Positions 23,045 through 34,550 of a stretch of 64,000 bases of DNA are shown here, one piece after another. A model generated the notes under the pieces. That model was given only the letters and a program-made list of their open reading frames with translations, was not told the DNA's origin and made no database searches. The position numbers were made by a program, and so were the translations under genes. How positions within the stretch are numbered: the first letter of the stretch is position 1; the number at the start of each line of letters is the position of its first letter. The stretch covers positions 2,232,001 to 2,296,000 of the forward strand of contig JACONQ010000001.1 of assembly GCA_014281115.1 (NCBI GenBank), in the 5' to 3' direction. Source of the stretch: Laburnicola sp. R22_1 (taxonomy: Eukaryota; Ascomycota; Dothideomycetes; Pleosporales; Didymosphaeriaceae).

Positions 23045-26000
23045 TCATCCCCAGTATGGAGTCCGCAACCCTACAAACGTTGAACTTAGGCCACCGTCAG
23101 CATCTTCCTTCTTTCGTTGTCCCGCAAGCTGTAATACCAAGTCAGCATATGCACAGATGATCAATCAAATTGGACTCCACGGCTGCGATGGACCCACCTC
23201 TAGTTGTATGTGCCTGTGGACATGAACGAGCCAGTCCACATAGCTTTGCGCCTCGTTGTTGCGGTCTTCGTACAGTAATCGCGCAAACTCGTATTCCGCG
23301 CCGTCGAGACCCTGTCGGGCTAGCTGCAGCGTCAATGCCTTGGAACCACGTGTGCCCTCCAAGTATTGCAAAATGTTGCGCACTTGAGCGTTCAGATGTG
23401 TCTCGAGAACTGGAAGCGTCGATGCAAAAGGATCTAAACTCTTCAGGCTGTTCTGGCCCTCACCAAACAGATCTTCCAGTAGATTCGGCGATACCTGCGC
23501 GTGGAGCCACAGCAGGCAAATTTGTCCATTGTCTACAATGTAGACACCGCCTTCCTCTACTTTTGAGAACGAAGCTCGAATGCTCTCGGGCATTCTCAGG
23601 TGGCCATTCTCATTGGCAAACCCGTCCTTCTCGTCCAGGTTGTGTATGGAGATGATACGAGGATAAAGATAGAGCGAAAGCTCTAGCACACTCATTGACT
23701 TGAGCATCCTCATATCGTGAACTCTCCTGTCGGTCGGCTCCTTCCCTCCTTTGAATGCTCTCGACTTAACTAGACCTAGAATGTACATGCTCAATTCTTT
23801 CAGGTTCTCTGGTAGAACAAGCTGACCCGGAGGGTTGTTGTGCCCAGTGAAATTCTTTCTGTAACCGGCAAGAATGTCCACGGTCTTTTCCGTCAATGCT
23901 GCGCGGATTTCCTTCAAGTTCTTCTCGGCCATACGAGCGGCGGCCTCTTTCGTGATTATATTCACAACAGCATCTTGGTCAACGAACTTTAGCGCTTCTG
24001 CGGCTCGCTCACTGACGCTAGCGACGTTGTTGATGCACCTTACTCGGCGCTGACCGCTTGCTGTTGTGTAGAGAAGGGCGGCTTGGAAATGAGCATCCAG
24101 TTTCGGGTCAAGTTTGCCGTCATAGGTGAACATCACGCCGATAGACTTATCTGCATCGATGACACCGAATTCCAAGTCCGCCCCGAATGTATGGTGATAG
24201 AAGTTGCCTTGGTATGCCGAAACTTGGAGGCCGTTGGAACATCTCACTTTCATGAGAGCCTGGTATCCTGTCTCTCTCATTACAGTATGTTTGATCTCTT
24301 TCGACAGTTTGAGTGTATCTCGAGGAGAGTGGAAGTTGGGGTAGTAGAACACTTCACCGCCAGTGGTAGCGGAGACGTGGCCTTCGTACAAGTTAGCTTT
24401 TATCAACATGGTGAAATCGACAATGAAGACTTACCAATTGTTGCGATATCCAAGTAGCCGCCGCTAGGTGCTGCCATGAAGAAGTCGATACCAACGCCAC
24501 TCTCCACCATCTTCTGAGCAACCTTTTTGTATCCGGGATGCTCCGTGGTTAAGAGCTTCTTCTCGGCGTCATTGTTGTGCATGCTGCCATCATCACGAAG
24601 GAACAGACGGCCCGGGCCCCACGTCGGCAAAGCAGCAAGTGAGCACACAATCTTTCCTCCCGTTGCTGCGAGCGCTTCCACGGCCGAGCTTAGAGAAGGA
24701 AGCAGACACGGTTCCGGATTTTTGAATTCGGAGAACATATTAGGCAATTGGGTAAGCAGGGATGTGATGACCGCTTTAGATTCCTCCGGATCCACAAACA
24801 GACCCTCGCTTAGCGGTACGAAAGGTTCCTCGAGGTCGGGCATCACCAACATCTGGGCTGCTACCAGATTATGGCTCAAGTTGTAGAAATGCATTTCCTT
24901 GTCAAAGGTGACAATACCGACTTTCGCACCTTCCGGGAGCCTTCGCTGACTTTGACCGTCATTTTCAGATTGGTCCTTCTCACCGCCGTAAAGAGCGTTG
25001 ATGATACCTTCGCAGAAGCCGTCAAGGAAGCCGCGGTTGACTGATTCCGCACTGACATCAATCAAAAACAGCCACCTTAGTCCTACCGGCTCTTTCGACC
25101 AGTACTCTTTAGGTACCATGAAATCGACCGTACCAAGGGTTAGTTCGGGGCGCTGCATTCTGTCTACTCTTACACCAGACGGATCTGTAGGCGCGAAATA
25201 TTCCCCAGGCACATCGTTCGGGTACGTGCACATGTTACATACGAACTTGTTCCCACCAGACTTGAACTGCATGAAAGGATTGATGTAGGTTCGACACCTG
25301 TTACACCTCGGCGGTCCGATGTCGCCAAAATCCAGGACGGGTATGGGTTGCTCACCTTCCTGTAGTGGGGCGAGCGGCTGAAGGACCAATCCAAGCGGCA
25401 AATGCGTAGAGCTAAGTGCCTCAGCACTGGAGGGGATACTGTTCAGCGTAAGTCGTGCGAATTTTGGCGAGGAGTTGCCCTGATCAAATGCAACAAAAGG
25501 AACAAGGGCTGGTGGAGGAAGGTGATGCTCCATTGTAGGATACACATGCTCCAGGTAATAGCGTGCAGGTCCATCACGCGATCTCGGGATGCTAGGTATC
25601 TGTTCTGGGTCCACGCGCCCTTGCTGCGACGAGGCCGGTGTACCTGTTAACTGATCGCCCACCCGCGCAGCATGTTGCATGCCCGTAGCGGGACTTGAAG
25701 GAGCAAAGGTTGTTGTGGCCGCAGGGAACTGGTTCATAGCCGGGGTTATTTGAGGTTGCGCCCACTGTGCCGCGCCGACCTGGGGAGAATTTTGACTCAG
25801 AAATTGTGCAGAAGTCCCGCTTCCACTCTGCGGCATGCCATTAAATGATTGAGAAGTGCCTGCAGGTCCCTCAATGTTGTGATATACATGGCGGTCCTTC
25901 TTCTTGTGTCTGACGGTCCCAGCTTGATCTGCGCTGAGCCCCATTCCCCCCATCTGTTGCGCCAAATCGTTCACATCTTGACCACCCTGATACGGTGGCG

Positions 26001-26226
26001 AGGGTTGTGGCGGAAAGTAACCTTGCTGCTGGTTTGCCGTAGCAATCTGATTCGGTGCTCCTATATACTGATTGGGCGTGTGGCCGTACGCGGGGCTGCC
26101 CGTCTGTTGATATCCTGCCGGACTAGCAACGACCTGAGGGCGAAACTGGGGTTCTTCTTTCCTGGTGGGGCCGCTTGGGTTCGATGAGCCCTGTCCGAGG
26201 GCGTGGTACATGGAGTAATCAGACAT
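23045..26226 (-). CDS. SEC24: COPII coat protein SEC24
   Basis: Exons 26226-24435, 24381-23198 and 23128-23045 give 1019 aa. Sec24 pairs with Sec23 as the inner COPII coat and selects cargo at ER exit sites. Residues 1-220 are Gln/Pro/Gly-rich and disordered. The zinc finger CNRC...CNMC spans residues 308-333 (C308, C311, C330, C333), followed by the trunk/vWA-like domain, the beta-sandwich (GHVSATTGGEVFYYPNF, made by splicing exons 1-2), the helical domain and a gelsolin-like domain. The last 69-bp intron is a multiple of three, so retention would give an alternative C-terminus; splicing gives LELAGQRKKEDADGG and an ending TPYWG, which I believe is family-like. A Met four codons upstream (26238) is an alternative start. 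Confidence 0.94.
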
Positions 26227-27056
26227 GGTGAGCGGCACGGAGGTCTCGCAGGCGTGGTCGCGGGCGCGGTTTAGGACGTTCGATAAGCTCAGGGCGTCAC
26301 GCTCGCTAAGGAATGTATGAGAGCCGCGGAATGATTTTGGAGGGTCGCATATCAGGAAGGCACCTCAGCAGAGGTCTTGCGGGGCGTCAAGCGGGGACCT
26401 CGATTTCGGTGATCTGGCATTATTTTGGTAGACGTTGAAACTTGAACTTCGAGGCCCGTGCGCTAGTCTACCTTCCGATCCAGGCCACAAAGTGGCACAA
26501 ACCTCACCAGAGACCAGGCTGTCTATGCGAATCCTACGTGTATCTTCACCAATTGGTGAGTGACTAGGTTACAAGATAACCTGATAATTGCGCGGGCACA
26601 AATGAGATCAACAGAGACCTTCAGAAATCCGGAACTGTTCCTATCCATTGCTTGTGTGACAGAACTCTCACGGCATTTGCTCCATGCGGGCTTCTTGGTC
26701 GGCCGGCAGTGCATGGCATATCAAGCAGGGTGGAAATATAACGAGAAGAATCGTACATGTTAAGTCGTACGCATTAGTGACTCTAGCCAGGCCCTCCTTC
26801 AAATGCGTATCATCCTCCGATCAAATCACCCGCGAGTCAGATCCTCTTCCCCACTTATTGCAGAACGCAGGAGCTTTCCCGATAGTACGGCAAGCAGGCA
26901 TGCGTTTAGTTATTCACCAAAACCGGCCTCTTGCTTGTGTGCGGCCTATCGGCATTAGAAGAAACGCACGACACGCCGCTTCTGAATGAACCAGGGAGCA
27001 TGAAGCTCTCGAGGAACGTGTTGCAGTTCAACTTGTGTGTCCAACCCCTAGCACTG
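26227..27056. other. Intergenic region, AP-2 sigma 3' end / SEC24 promoter
   Basis: About 830 bp. It holds the SEC24 promoter and the 3' UTR of the AP-2 sigma gene. No coding region or repeat is supported. Confidence 0.45.
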
Positions 27057-27850
27057 CTACTCCAGTTTATCGAGATGAGCTAGTCTTGTCAGGACCACGG
27101 TTTTACTTGTCTCTTCGATTTCTCCGGCGAGGAACACTTCATCCAGGATTGCGTAGACCTATACCTCCGTCAGCCCCTCACATACCTACTTGCCATTTGT
27201 GTCCATGTGATACTTGACACCATCAGCGCTTACCTTGTAAAAATTGAACACCAAATCCAGCTCGCATACATTGCCAAAGAACGCATCAAGGACCTCCACG
27301 AAGAAGTGTATGGCTTCCAAGTACGCAAGCTCATTATCGTTGGTGTCCACGCAGGCGCAGAAGAATAATCCCGCATATCGTCGATACACTATCTTGGACA
27401 TGTTCCGAAACTCGACAAAGTTTGATTGGTGCTTCTGGTCTCGTGGGGCAATGAGGCGATGGACCTGCAAGAACGTTAGGCAACGTGGCCTTCCTTGCGA
27501 GGGGTGTACGCTTTGTTTCCGAAGTGGGAATGCGGATGGGCGCATCATTTGGGCAAACGGGCGTACGCGGAAGGGTGGGAGAGAGAGCGTCTCTGTAGGG
27601 ACATCTGGGTGGTTATTGAGGCGGAGTGAGCGGATAGTTGCGTACCTCTCCCTTCAGCTTGACCTTTTCTTCATCCTATACTCTGGTTAGCATCAGTATG
27701 CACAGAGCATTCGAGGTGCCGCAACCTACGCTATATGGCGCATACCACTTCGCCAGTCTTGTCTTGCCCCTGGCGTTCGTCAATGTGAATACTGCATTGC
27801 GACAAGCTGACGCACTGGCGGTTCTGAATCAGAATAAACGAGAGAACCAT
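27057..27850 (-). CDS. APS2: AP-2 clathrin adaptor complex, sigma subunit
   Basis: Five exons on the minus strand, 27850-27816, 27769-27730, 27675-27646, 27464-27234 and 27158-27057, give 145 aa. The small sigma chain forms part of the AP-2 core that links clathrin to plasma-membrane cargo. The start [20 protein letters not shown] is assembled across the first intron. Exon 3 is only 30 bp ([10 protein letters not shown]). Exon 4 has the invariant [18 protein letters not shown], and [20 protein letters not shown]. The end reads [19 protein letters not shown] and LDKLE. Sigma2 rather than sigma1 or sigma3 is chosen on the [20 protein letters not shown] stretch. Intron 3 (181 bp) is unusually long for this window. 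Confidence 0.95.
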
Positions 27851-29565
27851 ATCAGGAGACTTGCTGCGCGGGTGCAGCTCCCTCGAAAACAAATGGACTG
27901 ATTGAAATGGAGATTACGGAACAATCGCGTGAAAGCTTGGCGGGAGCGGCGGTAGATCAGGCGGCCCACATTTAGCCGACCACCATCGTGGCATCGTGGA
28001 TGATCTCCACTCATGGAAACATTCAACAACGAATTCAAATGAAGCCCAAAAAGAGAAGGTGCGTAGCTCCAATCAACGTAGCTCACTTACTGAAGTATTA
28101 AAGGGATGCAGTACTGTACTGGTGTATAAGACTTTCCCCGTAAGCACCTGTGACAACGAGCTGAAGAAGTCGATGCATGTGATTTTGGTGTGCAGTGTAG
28201 AGACATTAGGCATGTGGCTAGGCCAGTCATCCTTTTTGCAGCACCTCGAGGCGTGGGAATGGCTCGCCTTGGACACTTGATCTATTACCATATTCATCGT
28301 TTATCGGATTCGGTATAGACGGAAAGCAGTCAAGAGATTCGACACAAATTTGAAAGTCGTTTACGATATGGGTGAGAATCCGTGAGATCTCGTTAGTACA
28401 CACGTGTACTAAGAAGTCGGACACGCGTGGGTTGGACACCTGCAGCTGCCGGTTCCTTGTAGATATTCAAGATAGCTAGAGGCTAGTTTAGGTCCCTACT
28501 AGTTGGGCGTAATTTTAGTTGGGAAAATGGCATGGGTAAACGCCTCCCACGGCCATCAGTAGATACGTCGCAAAATACGAACGACCCACGCTCCTGGTCG
28601 GCGAACATGCAAACTCCACGGCTGCATACTGTATCATGTTTTGGGGTGCGGGGCGCGGGGGCGTTCTGGCGCTGCAGGGGCTGGCCGTCAAACACAAACA
28701 CACATTCGACGACCAGCTGGCACTGGCAGGACACTAGCGTCGTTATCTCTGCCACGGACAGAATATGTACATAATGGTTCGCGCGCCGTCATGGCCATCA
28801 CATGGCGGGCCGACACTCGTGGATTCGAGATTGGCTTAGCCCGGCGCCGGCCGCCGGGTTGAGACTAGCGCCCTTTCTTATCTTGCGGAACACAAATCGC
28901 CTTACCAACATGCCACCGGCCAAGTTGCCCACCGCGTCGCCCACCGCATCTCCCACCGCACATGAAACCGTCATTCGTAGCACGGCGTCCTTGCCAGAGG
29001 CACCGTTGGGCGTCGCCAGCCATGCGCCCACGGCCAGCGCGCTGGCGAGCGTTTGCCGCCGCGGCCGGGCGCAGTCGGCCTCGAGGCTCGAGCCTGAGGG
29101 CTTGCATGCCCAGGGCTCTTATCAGCAGTCAAGGGCCGGTACCGTAACAGTACCGTAACAGCTCGAGATAAGGACCGAACAGTCAACAGCTGCCAGTCTG
29201 CGCAGTGACGCCAGCCCGCCCCGAGCCCGGCTCCAGAAAGAACAAAGCTCCAGATCTGCTAACGCGACCCCACGGGTATTCGTCTATTTTGCCTCGAGGA
29301 CGCGCCAGTCGCACCACGCCTGATAAGAGAGACATCGACCATAAAAGAACCCCCGACACATCTCTCGCTTCCGGTCTGCAGGGCTCCGATTTCTTCCTTT
29401 GTTGCAGCTGGTTATATCATACGGCTGCCCCGGCTTACCTTCCGCTTGCCTTGTCTCGGTCCTATTGCGACCACTTACCCTTCCATTCGCATCCGCGCCT
29501 CTTTGCATCCTTCCACACCAGCCCTCCTTTCCACGCCAGCTCTCCTTTCCACACACTTGCCCGCC
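27851..29565. other. Long intergenic region with the ammonium-transporter promoter
   Basis: About 1.7 kb between divergently transcribed genes. There is no supported gene. It contains three copies of a CCCACCGC-centred 12-bp unit near 28925-28962, a direct duplication of ACCGTAACAGT at about 29140-29160, and four GATA sites listed separately. The last 130 bp are C/T-rich leader. Confidence 0.5.
28877..29328. promoter_or_regulatory. Four GATAAG sites upstream of the ammonium transporter (probable AreA/NIT2 sites)
   Basis: CTTATC at 28877-28882, CTTATCA at 29118-29124, GATAAG at 29167-29172 and TGATAAGA at 29321-29328 all lie within 700 bp of the ATG at 29566. About 0.3 such hexamers are expected by chance in that length on both strands. 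HGATAR is the target of the GATA factor AreA/NIT2, which activates ammonium and other nitrogen genes under limitation. The sites are seen directly; the regulation is inferred. Confidence 0.6.
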
Positions 29566-31346
29566 ATGTCCTACTCTTGGGTCGGTGCGCCCACCGAGTT
29601 CAATGGCACGAACGAAGTGACCGGTGGAGACTCCAGTGAGTTCCCGTTTTCGTGTTACTGCCCACGTGGAATGGCAACACCAAGCCTTCCATACGTCTCT
29701 AGGCTAGTCGATCAAAAACTGACACCATCGTGAACCTCTAGACACAGAGAACTTGAACCAATTCTTCCAAGCTGGCGACCAGGCCTACATCATCGTGGCT
29801 TCGGCCATGGTGATGATCATGGTACCGGGCCTGGGATTCCTCTACTCCGGCCTCGCCCGAAGGAAGTCTGCGCTCTCTCTTATCTGGGCCTGCATGTTTT
29901 CTAGCTCAGTCGTCACCTTCCAATGGTATTTCTGGGGGTACTCGCTCGCCCTTAGCCCAACCGGCACGAGTGGCTTCATCGGCGACTTAGCGAAATTCGG
30001 ACTCAAGGGAGCCCTTGGTGCTCCCAGTCCAGGAAGTCCCCTCATCCCCGAGCTTTTGTATGCCTTCTATCAGGTATGTGCAATCTGAACTCTTGGCCAT
30101 TTCCCAGCTTACTAAATCTTGCAGATGCAATTCTGCGCCGTTACCGCCGCCATTATCGTCGGAGCCGTTGCTGAGCGCGGTCGTTTGATACCTATGATGA
30201 TCTTCATTTGGTTCTGGGCTACCCTCGTATACTGCCCCATTGCGTGCTGGGCATGGAATGTCAATGGGTGGTTTTTCAAATGGGGTGGTCTGGATTACGC
30301 TGGCGGAGGTCCCGTTGAAATCGTTTCCGGTCTTTCCGCCCTCGCCTACTCGTGGGTTCTCGGTCGACGCCAGGAGAAGATGATGCTGAACTTCCGCCCA
30401 CACAACGTGTCGTTGATCACACTCGGTACCGTTTTCCTCTGGTTCGGCTGGCTGGGCTTCAACGGTGGCTCGGCTTTTGGTGCCAACTTGCGTGCCACCA
30501 TGGCCTGCTGGAACAGCAATTTGACCGCCATGTTCGCCGCAATGACATGGGTCCTTCTCGACTGGCGCCTTGCTCGCAAGTGGTCTATGGTCGGTTGGTG
30601 CTCAGGATGCATTTCTGGACTTGTCGCTGCTACCCCGGCCTCTGGTTTCCTTACCCCCTGGGCGAGCGTTATTCTCGGCATCACCACCGGCATCGTTGCT
30701 AACTTTGCAACAAAGAGTATGTTCATTCCCCATACATCGTGAAGGCAACACTGACAACTACGTAGTCAAGTTCTGGATCAAGATCGATGATGCCCTCGAT
30801 GTATTCGCTGAGCACGGTATCGCTGGAATGGTCGGCCTTGTCTTCAATGGCCTCTTCGCCGCACCCTACATTGTCGGTCTAGACGGTGTTAACACTGGAC
30901 TTGTCCCAGGCGGGTGGATCGTCCGCAACTGGAAACAGATGTATATCCAGATTGCATACATTGTTGCCGCCACCGTCTACTCGTTCGTCGTCAGCGCCCT
31001 CATTGCATTTGCGATCGACAAGATCCCCGGCCTCCACCTTCGCGCATCCGAGGAAGCCGAGCTTCTCGGTATGGACGACGACCAGCTGGGCGAGTTCGCT
31101 TATGATTACGTCGAGGTCCGCCGCGACTACCTTGCATGGACTCCTGCGAAGAGCGACCCGATTACTTCAGAGCACGATATTCCTCAGGGCGACCGCCACG
31201 GTATCTCACAGCACAGCCAAATGCTCGAGGGCAAGGCACCAAGTGAGAGCAGCCACGACGGCGCACACACTGGGGTTGGCGGTGATCGTCACGAAATAGC
31301 TGCTGGCCCTGAAGGCGTACATGAGAAGGGGGTTCTTGAGAATTAA
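29566..31346 (+). CDS. Ammonium transporter, Amt/Mep family (Mep1/Mep3-like, Glu at the first twin-His position)
   Basis: Exons 29566-29635, 29742-30073, 30125-30716 and 30766-31346 give 524 aa with an 11-helix Amt fold. It moves ammonium across the plasma membrane. Diagnostic stretches are GDQAYIIVASAMVMIMVPGL, FLWFGWLGFNGGSAFG and DVFAEHGIAGMVG. The second pore histidine is H348. The first position, after the AGGGPV block, is E199 instead of His; yeast Mep1 and Mep3 also carry Glu there, whereas Mep2 has His, so this protein falls in the Mep1/3-like functional class by that criterion. The cytosolic C-tail is long, His/Gly/acid-rich, and keeps the conserved EEAELLGMDDDQLGEFAYDY motif needed for trimer coupling. 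Confidence 0.94.
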
Positions 31347-32879
31347 ACGGTTTGCACTACAGATGCTGTCGTTTTTAGCTTGAGGTTATGTATAGCATTT
31401 TGGCTGGAGTTAGAGATACCACATTTGCGTCTACCTTTCGGATTGGAAACAGCGTCACATGCGCTGGAGGCTCGGGGGCTGCTACGATAGCTGCCGTGTA
31501 GAACACTTTTTTTGAGTTTCTGAACTATATAATTTTGCAGAATGGCACTATCCTCTAGAATTTGGACATTGTATCTTTTTCGCGATGCTTGGCTTTGTCA
31601 CACGCGGTATTCCCTTATCTCAAATGCTGCCAAGCGTATCCTGTCTTCCGCGGTGGTGCGATGCCTGGGCAATCATAGATGCCAAGCTCCCTCTCTTATC
31701 TCTCCACTGATTCGATCCCATCAATCTCATAACCTCCTTTCGCGTATTGTTCGATATCCAACCCTGCTTGTTACCTACATATATAAAATGCAAGATGTCA
31801 CTCTCTTGTGTTAACTCACTAGCCAGTGCTAGAGTAAATTCTTCTCGCCCAAGGAGCTTCTTTTTTCTAAAGCTCGTAGAAGGTGGAGAGAAAGGCTGGA
31901 AGCGGCTGTGCAAATCAAGTCCAGAGGGATGATGAGGCTCGAGGCCCCGGGGTGTGAGTGGGAAGACATGAAGCCACAGGTGCCCTCCGCTCCACGCCAA
32001 GCAGTTGGCTTGACATGTACGGGGCTGAGATGGCATGGGACAGTATCAGGAGGTGCGGATCGGCCCACTTCATCGGGTCATCGATGACAGCTGATGCCTC
32101 GATATCTGCTCGAGTGGAAGTGGAACGTCGGGTACTGTCGTTGGACGGGCTTCTCTTATCTCTTGTGGTTCGGAGACGGCTACTCTCTCTACTTGCAGCC
32201 GTGGTTTGGTATGGCCCAGACTCTTGGAGACGACATGTTTATCCTTCACAAAGGGTCACACACTCTCTCCTATTACTCCATTAGATTGCTACGCATGGTT
32301 GCATACAACTCTGCGATATGCTCATTCGAAGCGACTTCCCCCATCCACTTCTCCAACACTCATCCCTCCTTCCGTCAGCTCCGTTCGATTCTTGACTCTA
32401 ACATGTTCACGCGCTCAAAGCTCAGGCCACTCACCTCCCCCTACTCATCAAATCGACGCCTCTTGTTAATGTCGGCAACGTCATGACGCCGAAGTGCTCT
32501 ACGAACAAAGAAGTATATATTCTAGAACACGCGCACGTGGATCCAGAGACACAAGTTTGTTTTGACCGCCAACAAGGAATCGCAATAAACACACAAAGAA
32601 ATCAAGAAAGGGTCATTCTTTGTAGGCCGGGCACGATGCCGACAAAGACAGGATGCTATCACCTTCCAAAGGTAATATTACTGCTGCATTTCATCTCTCG
32701 TGTTCAAATTTTCTCTTCTCCCTATCGAGTTATACTCAGTACTTCCTTCCTCGGCACTCTTTCCACTCATATCCCACACAAGCAAAGCCAGACTTTGCTC
32801 TACCCTCACAGAATACCAATACACTCGGTCTTCACAAGTTCAACATTCAAACCTTGCCTTCAGCACCACCACGTCCAAA
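31347..32879. other. Intergenic region
   Basis: About 1.5 kb. It contains the 3' UTR of the transporter gene and the promoter of the following gene, whose leader (32690-32879) is C/T-rich and TATA-poor. No coding region, RNA gene or repeat is supported. Confidence 0.4.
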
Positions 32880-34007
32880 ATGGTCCATCAAAAACCCACA
32901 AAGCTCCAAATCCACCCCGCCCCCTTCAAATCCTCCCATCTCGCCATTCCCCCATCCCCCTTCTCCCCGAGGACCCCTCTAGGCCTAGCCTCCCACCCAT
33001 CTCAGCACCGTATACACGCGTACCCAGCACCCGACACAAACTACGTGCCCCCCTCTCCTCTACAGTGGCTCTGGCAATGCCATCAATGCCGCTGTACGTA
33101 TTCCCTCGGCGTCACACGTCGCTGTCTCGAAGACGGCCATGAATTCTGCGCCGGAACCACAACCGTGAAGACGTGGCGTAGACCCGTCAGGCCCGCGAGG
33201 ACCAAGAAGCACAAGGCATGTCAAAGCGAGTTTGACTACCAAGGGTGGAAGACGTGGGGACGGTGGCGAAGGAGCGGACGGAGAGACTCCAGCTATGACG
33301 ATTCTTCTTCTTCTTCGGACTCGTCCATGGAGGATAGAGACATGGTATCTCGGGCCAGCAGCGCACCGGTAAAAGACTGCTGGAACAGGTGCGATTACCC
33401 ATCCGAGTGTCGATGGGGCAGACGCTTCGGCGTCCACACGCCTACTGCGGTGGAGTTCCCAAACCACGAAGCGCTGCAGACGGCGGCGCCGGCTTCTCCG
33501 TCTACGACGTTCGAAGGTATCTTGAGGCCTGAGAATTGCAAGGAGGTGAGGAAGGAGAAGAAAGGGGAGAAGACGGATTTTTGGGGCGCGCTGATGGCTA
33601 GTGCGACTAGGCGCAAGAGTGTGTCTCCTTCGTCGCCGTTGGCTGGTATTGCTGAGGAGGTGGGCTCATCGTCAGAGCTGATGAAAGATAGAGATGGGGA
33701 TGTGGTCATGACGACTGGTGGTATCCCGGCATTAGCGGTGCAGGACGCGTCTTCTTCTTCTTCCGGCTCACTGTCGCCTATGGCAGCGGCTATTACGTCG
33801 TCTGCCCCGGTTGTTACTCTCAAGGGGATGATTCGCAAGAGTTTGAAGCGTGTGGGGAAGACTTCGAGGCTGGCGGATATCAGGGAGAGGAGTGAGATTG
33901 AGGGTTCGGAAGCTGAGAGGTCGGTTGAAGAGATGGATTTTGAAGCTGAACTTTCGCAGCTGGAAAGAGTCAAGAGTAGGGATAGTGGGTATCATTCGGT
34001 GTGCTGA
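32880..34007 (+). CDS. Cys-rich protein of unknown function (375 aa)
   Basis: A single-exon frame starts at ATG 32880 in an AAAATGG context; the frame is open for 60 codons upstream, but that DNA is leader-like. Residues 55-95 carry a compact Cys/His block: CHQCRC, then LGVTRRCLEDGHEFC. A second cluster DCWNRCDYPSECRWG lies near residue 165. Between them is a basic segment and a Ser/Asp run (DSSSSSDSS). The pattern suggests a zinc-binding module. I recall proteins with a RRCLEDGH-type block in other Dothideomycetes but cannot confirm this without a search. The C-terminal half is low-complexity with basic and acidic patches (LKGMIRKSLKRVGKTSRL). There is no signal peptide. Function unknown. 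Confidence 0.72.
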   Translation: MVHQKPTKLQIHPAPFKSSHLAIPPSPFSPRTPLGLASHPSQHRIHAYPAPDTNYVPPSPLQWLWQCHQCRCTYSLGVTRRCLEDGHEFCAGTTTVKTWRRPVRPARTKKHKACQSEFDYQGWKTWGRWRRSGRRDSSYDDSSSSSDSSMEDRDMVSRASSAPVKDCWNRCDYPSECRWGRRFGVHTPTAVEFPNHEALQTAAPASPSTTFEGILRPENCKEVRKEKKGEKTDFWGALMASATRRKSVSPSSPLAGIAEEVGSSSELMKDRDGDVVMTTGGIPALAVQDASSSSSGSLSPMAAAITSSAPVVTLKGMIRKSLKRVGKTSRLADIRERSEIEGSEAERSVEEMDFEAELSQLERVKSRDSGYHSVC

Positions 34008-34550
34008 AGAAGGGTGTGGTTTGAAATCATGCGTTGTTTGTAAGATTGGGTTGTGCTGTAGCATGTGTTGTACGTTTGTGTATGTATTTGAAACTGCGCG
34101 TTTTAGACATCCGCTGGCGGATGTATCAAATCAAACTCGGTTCGCTGAATCATCGTCAATGTGTCTTTGATATCGCGGAGTGCTCATTCGCTTCATGTAC
34201 TTTAATCTACCTGGTTATCGTCGTCGATAGGAAAACATGATATGAGAAAAATGAGAAAACCCGCAAACTCCGGACGAAGAACGTCCAATACCTATTACAT
34301 AACCTGATGATCCTTTGTACGACAGTACCAGAAAGTCAAAGTAACCTACTTTAAACTCGGTGTAATTATTATATACAGTCAAATAGGCTCCAACCCCAAA
34401 TCTTTTCGTAGCATCGAATATCAGCAATAGTAACAAAACGCGAAAGACCCTATACCGATGAATTTCCAAACGCCCCTCTACCCCTGGGTTGTCCCCCACG
34501 CCTCAAAAGCATCCAGAACGCCCGCTTACGATTGTGAGAACTCGCGATGC
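34008..34550. other. Convergent intergenic region
   Basis: About 540 bp, A/T-richer than its surroundings, between two convergent genes. It holds their 3' UTRs; nothing else is supported. Confidence 0.45.

Noticed and set aside
28500..29300. Several overlapping Pro/Arg-rich frames on both strands
   Set aside because: Typical chance frames in GC-rich promoter DNA with small repeats; no start context, splice structure or recognisable domain.
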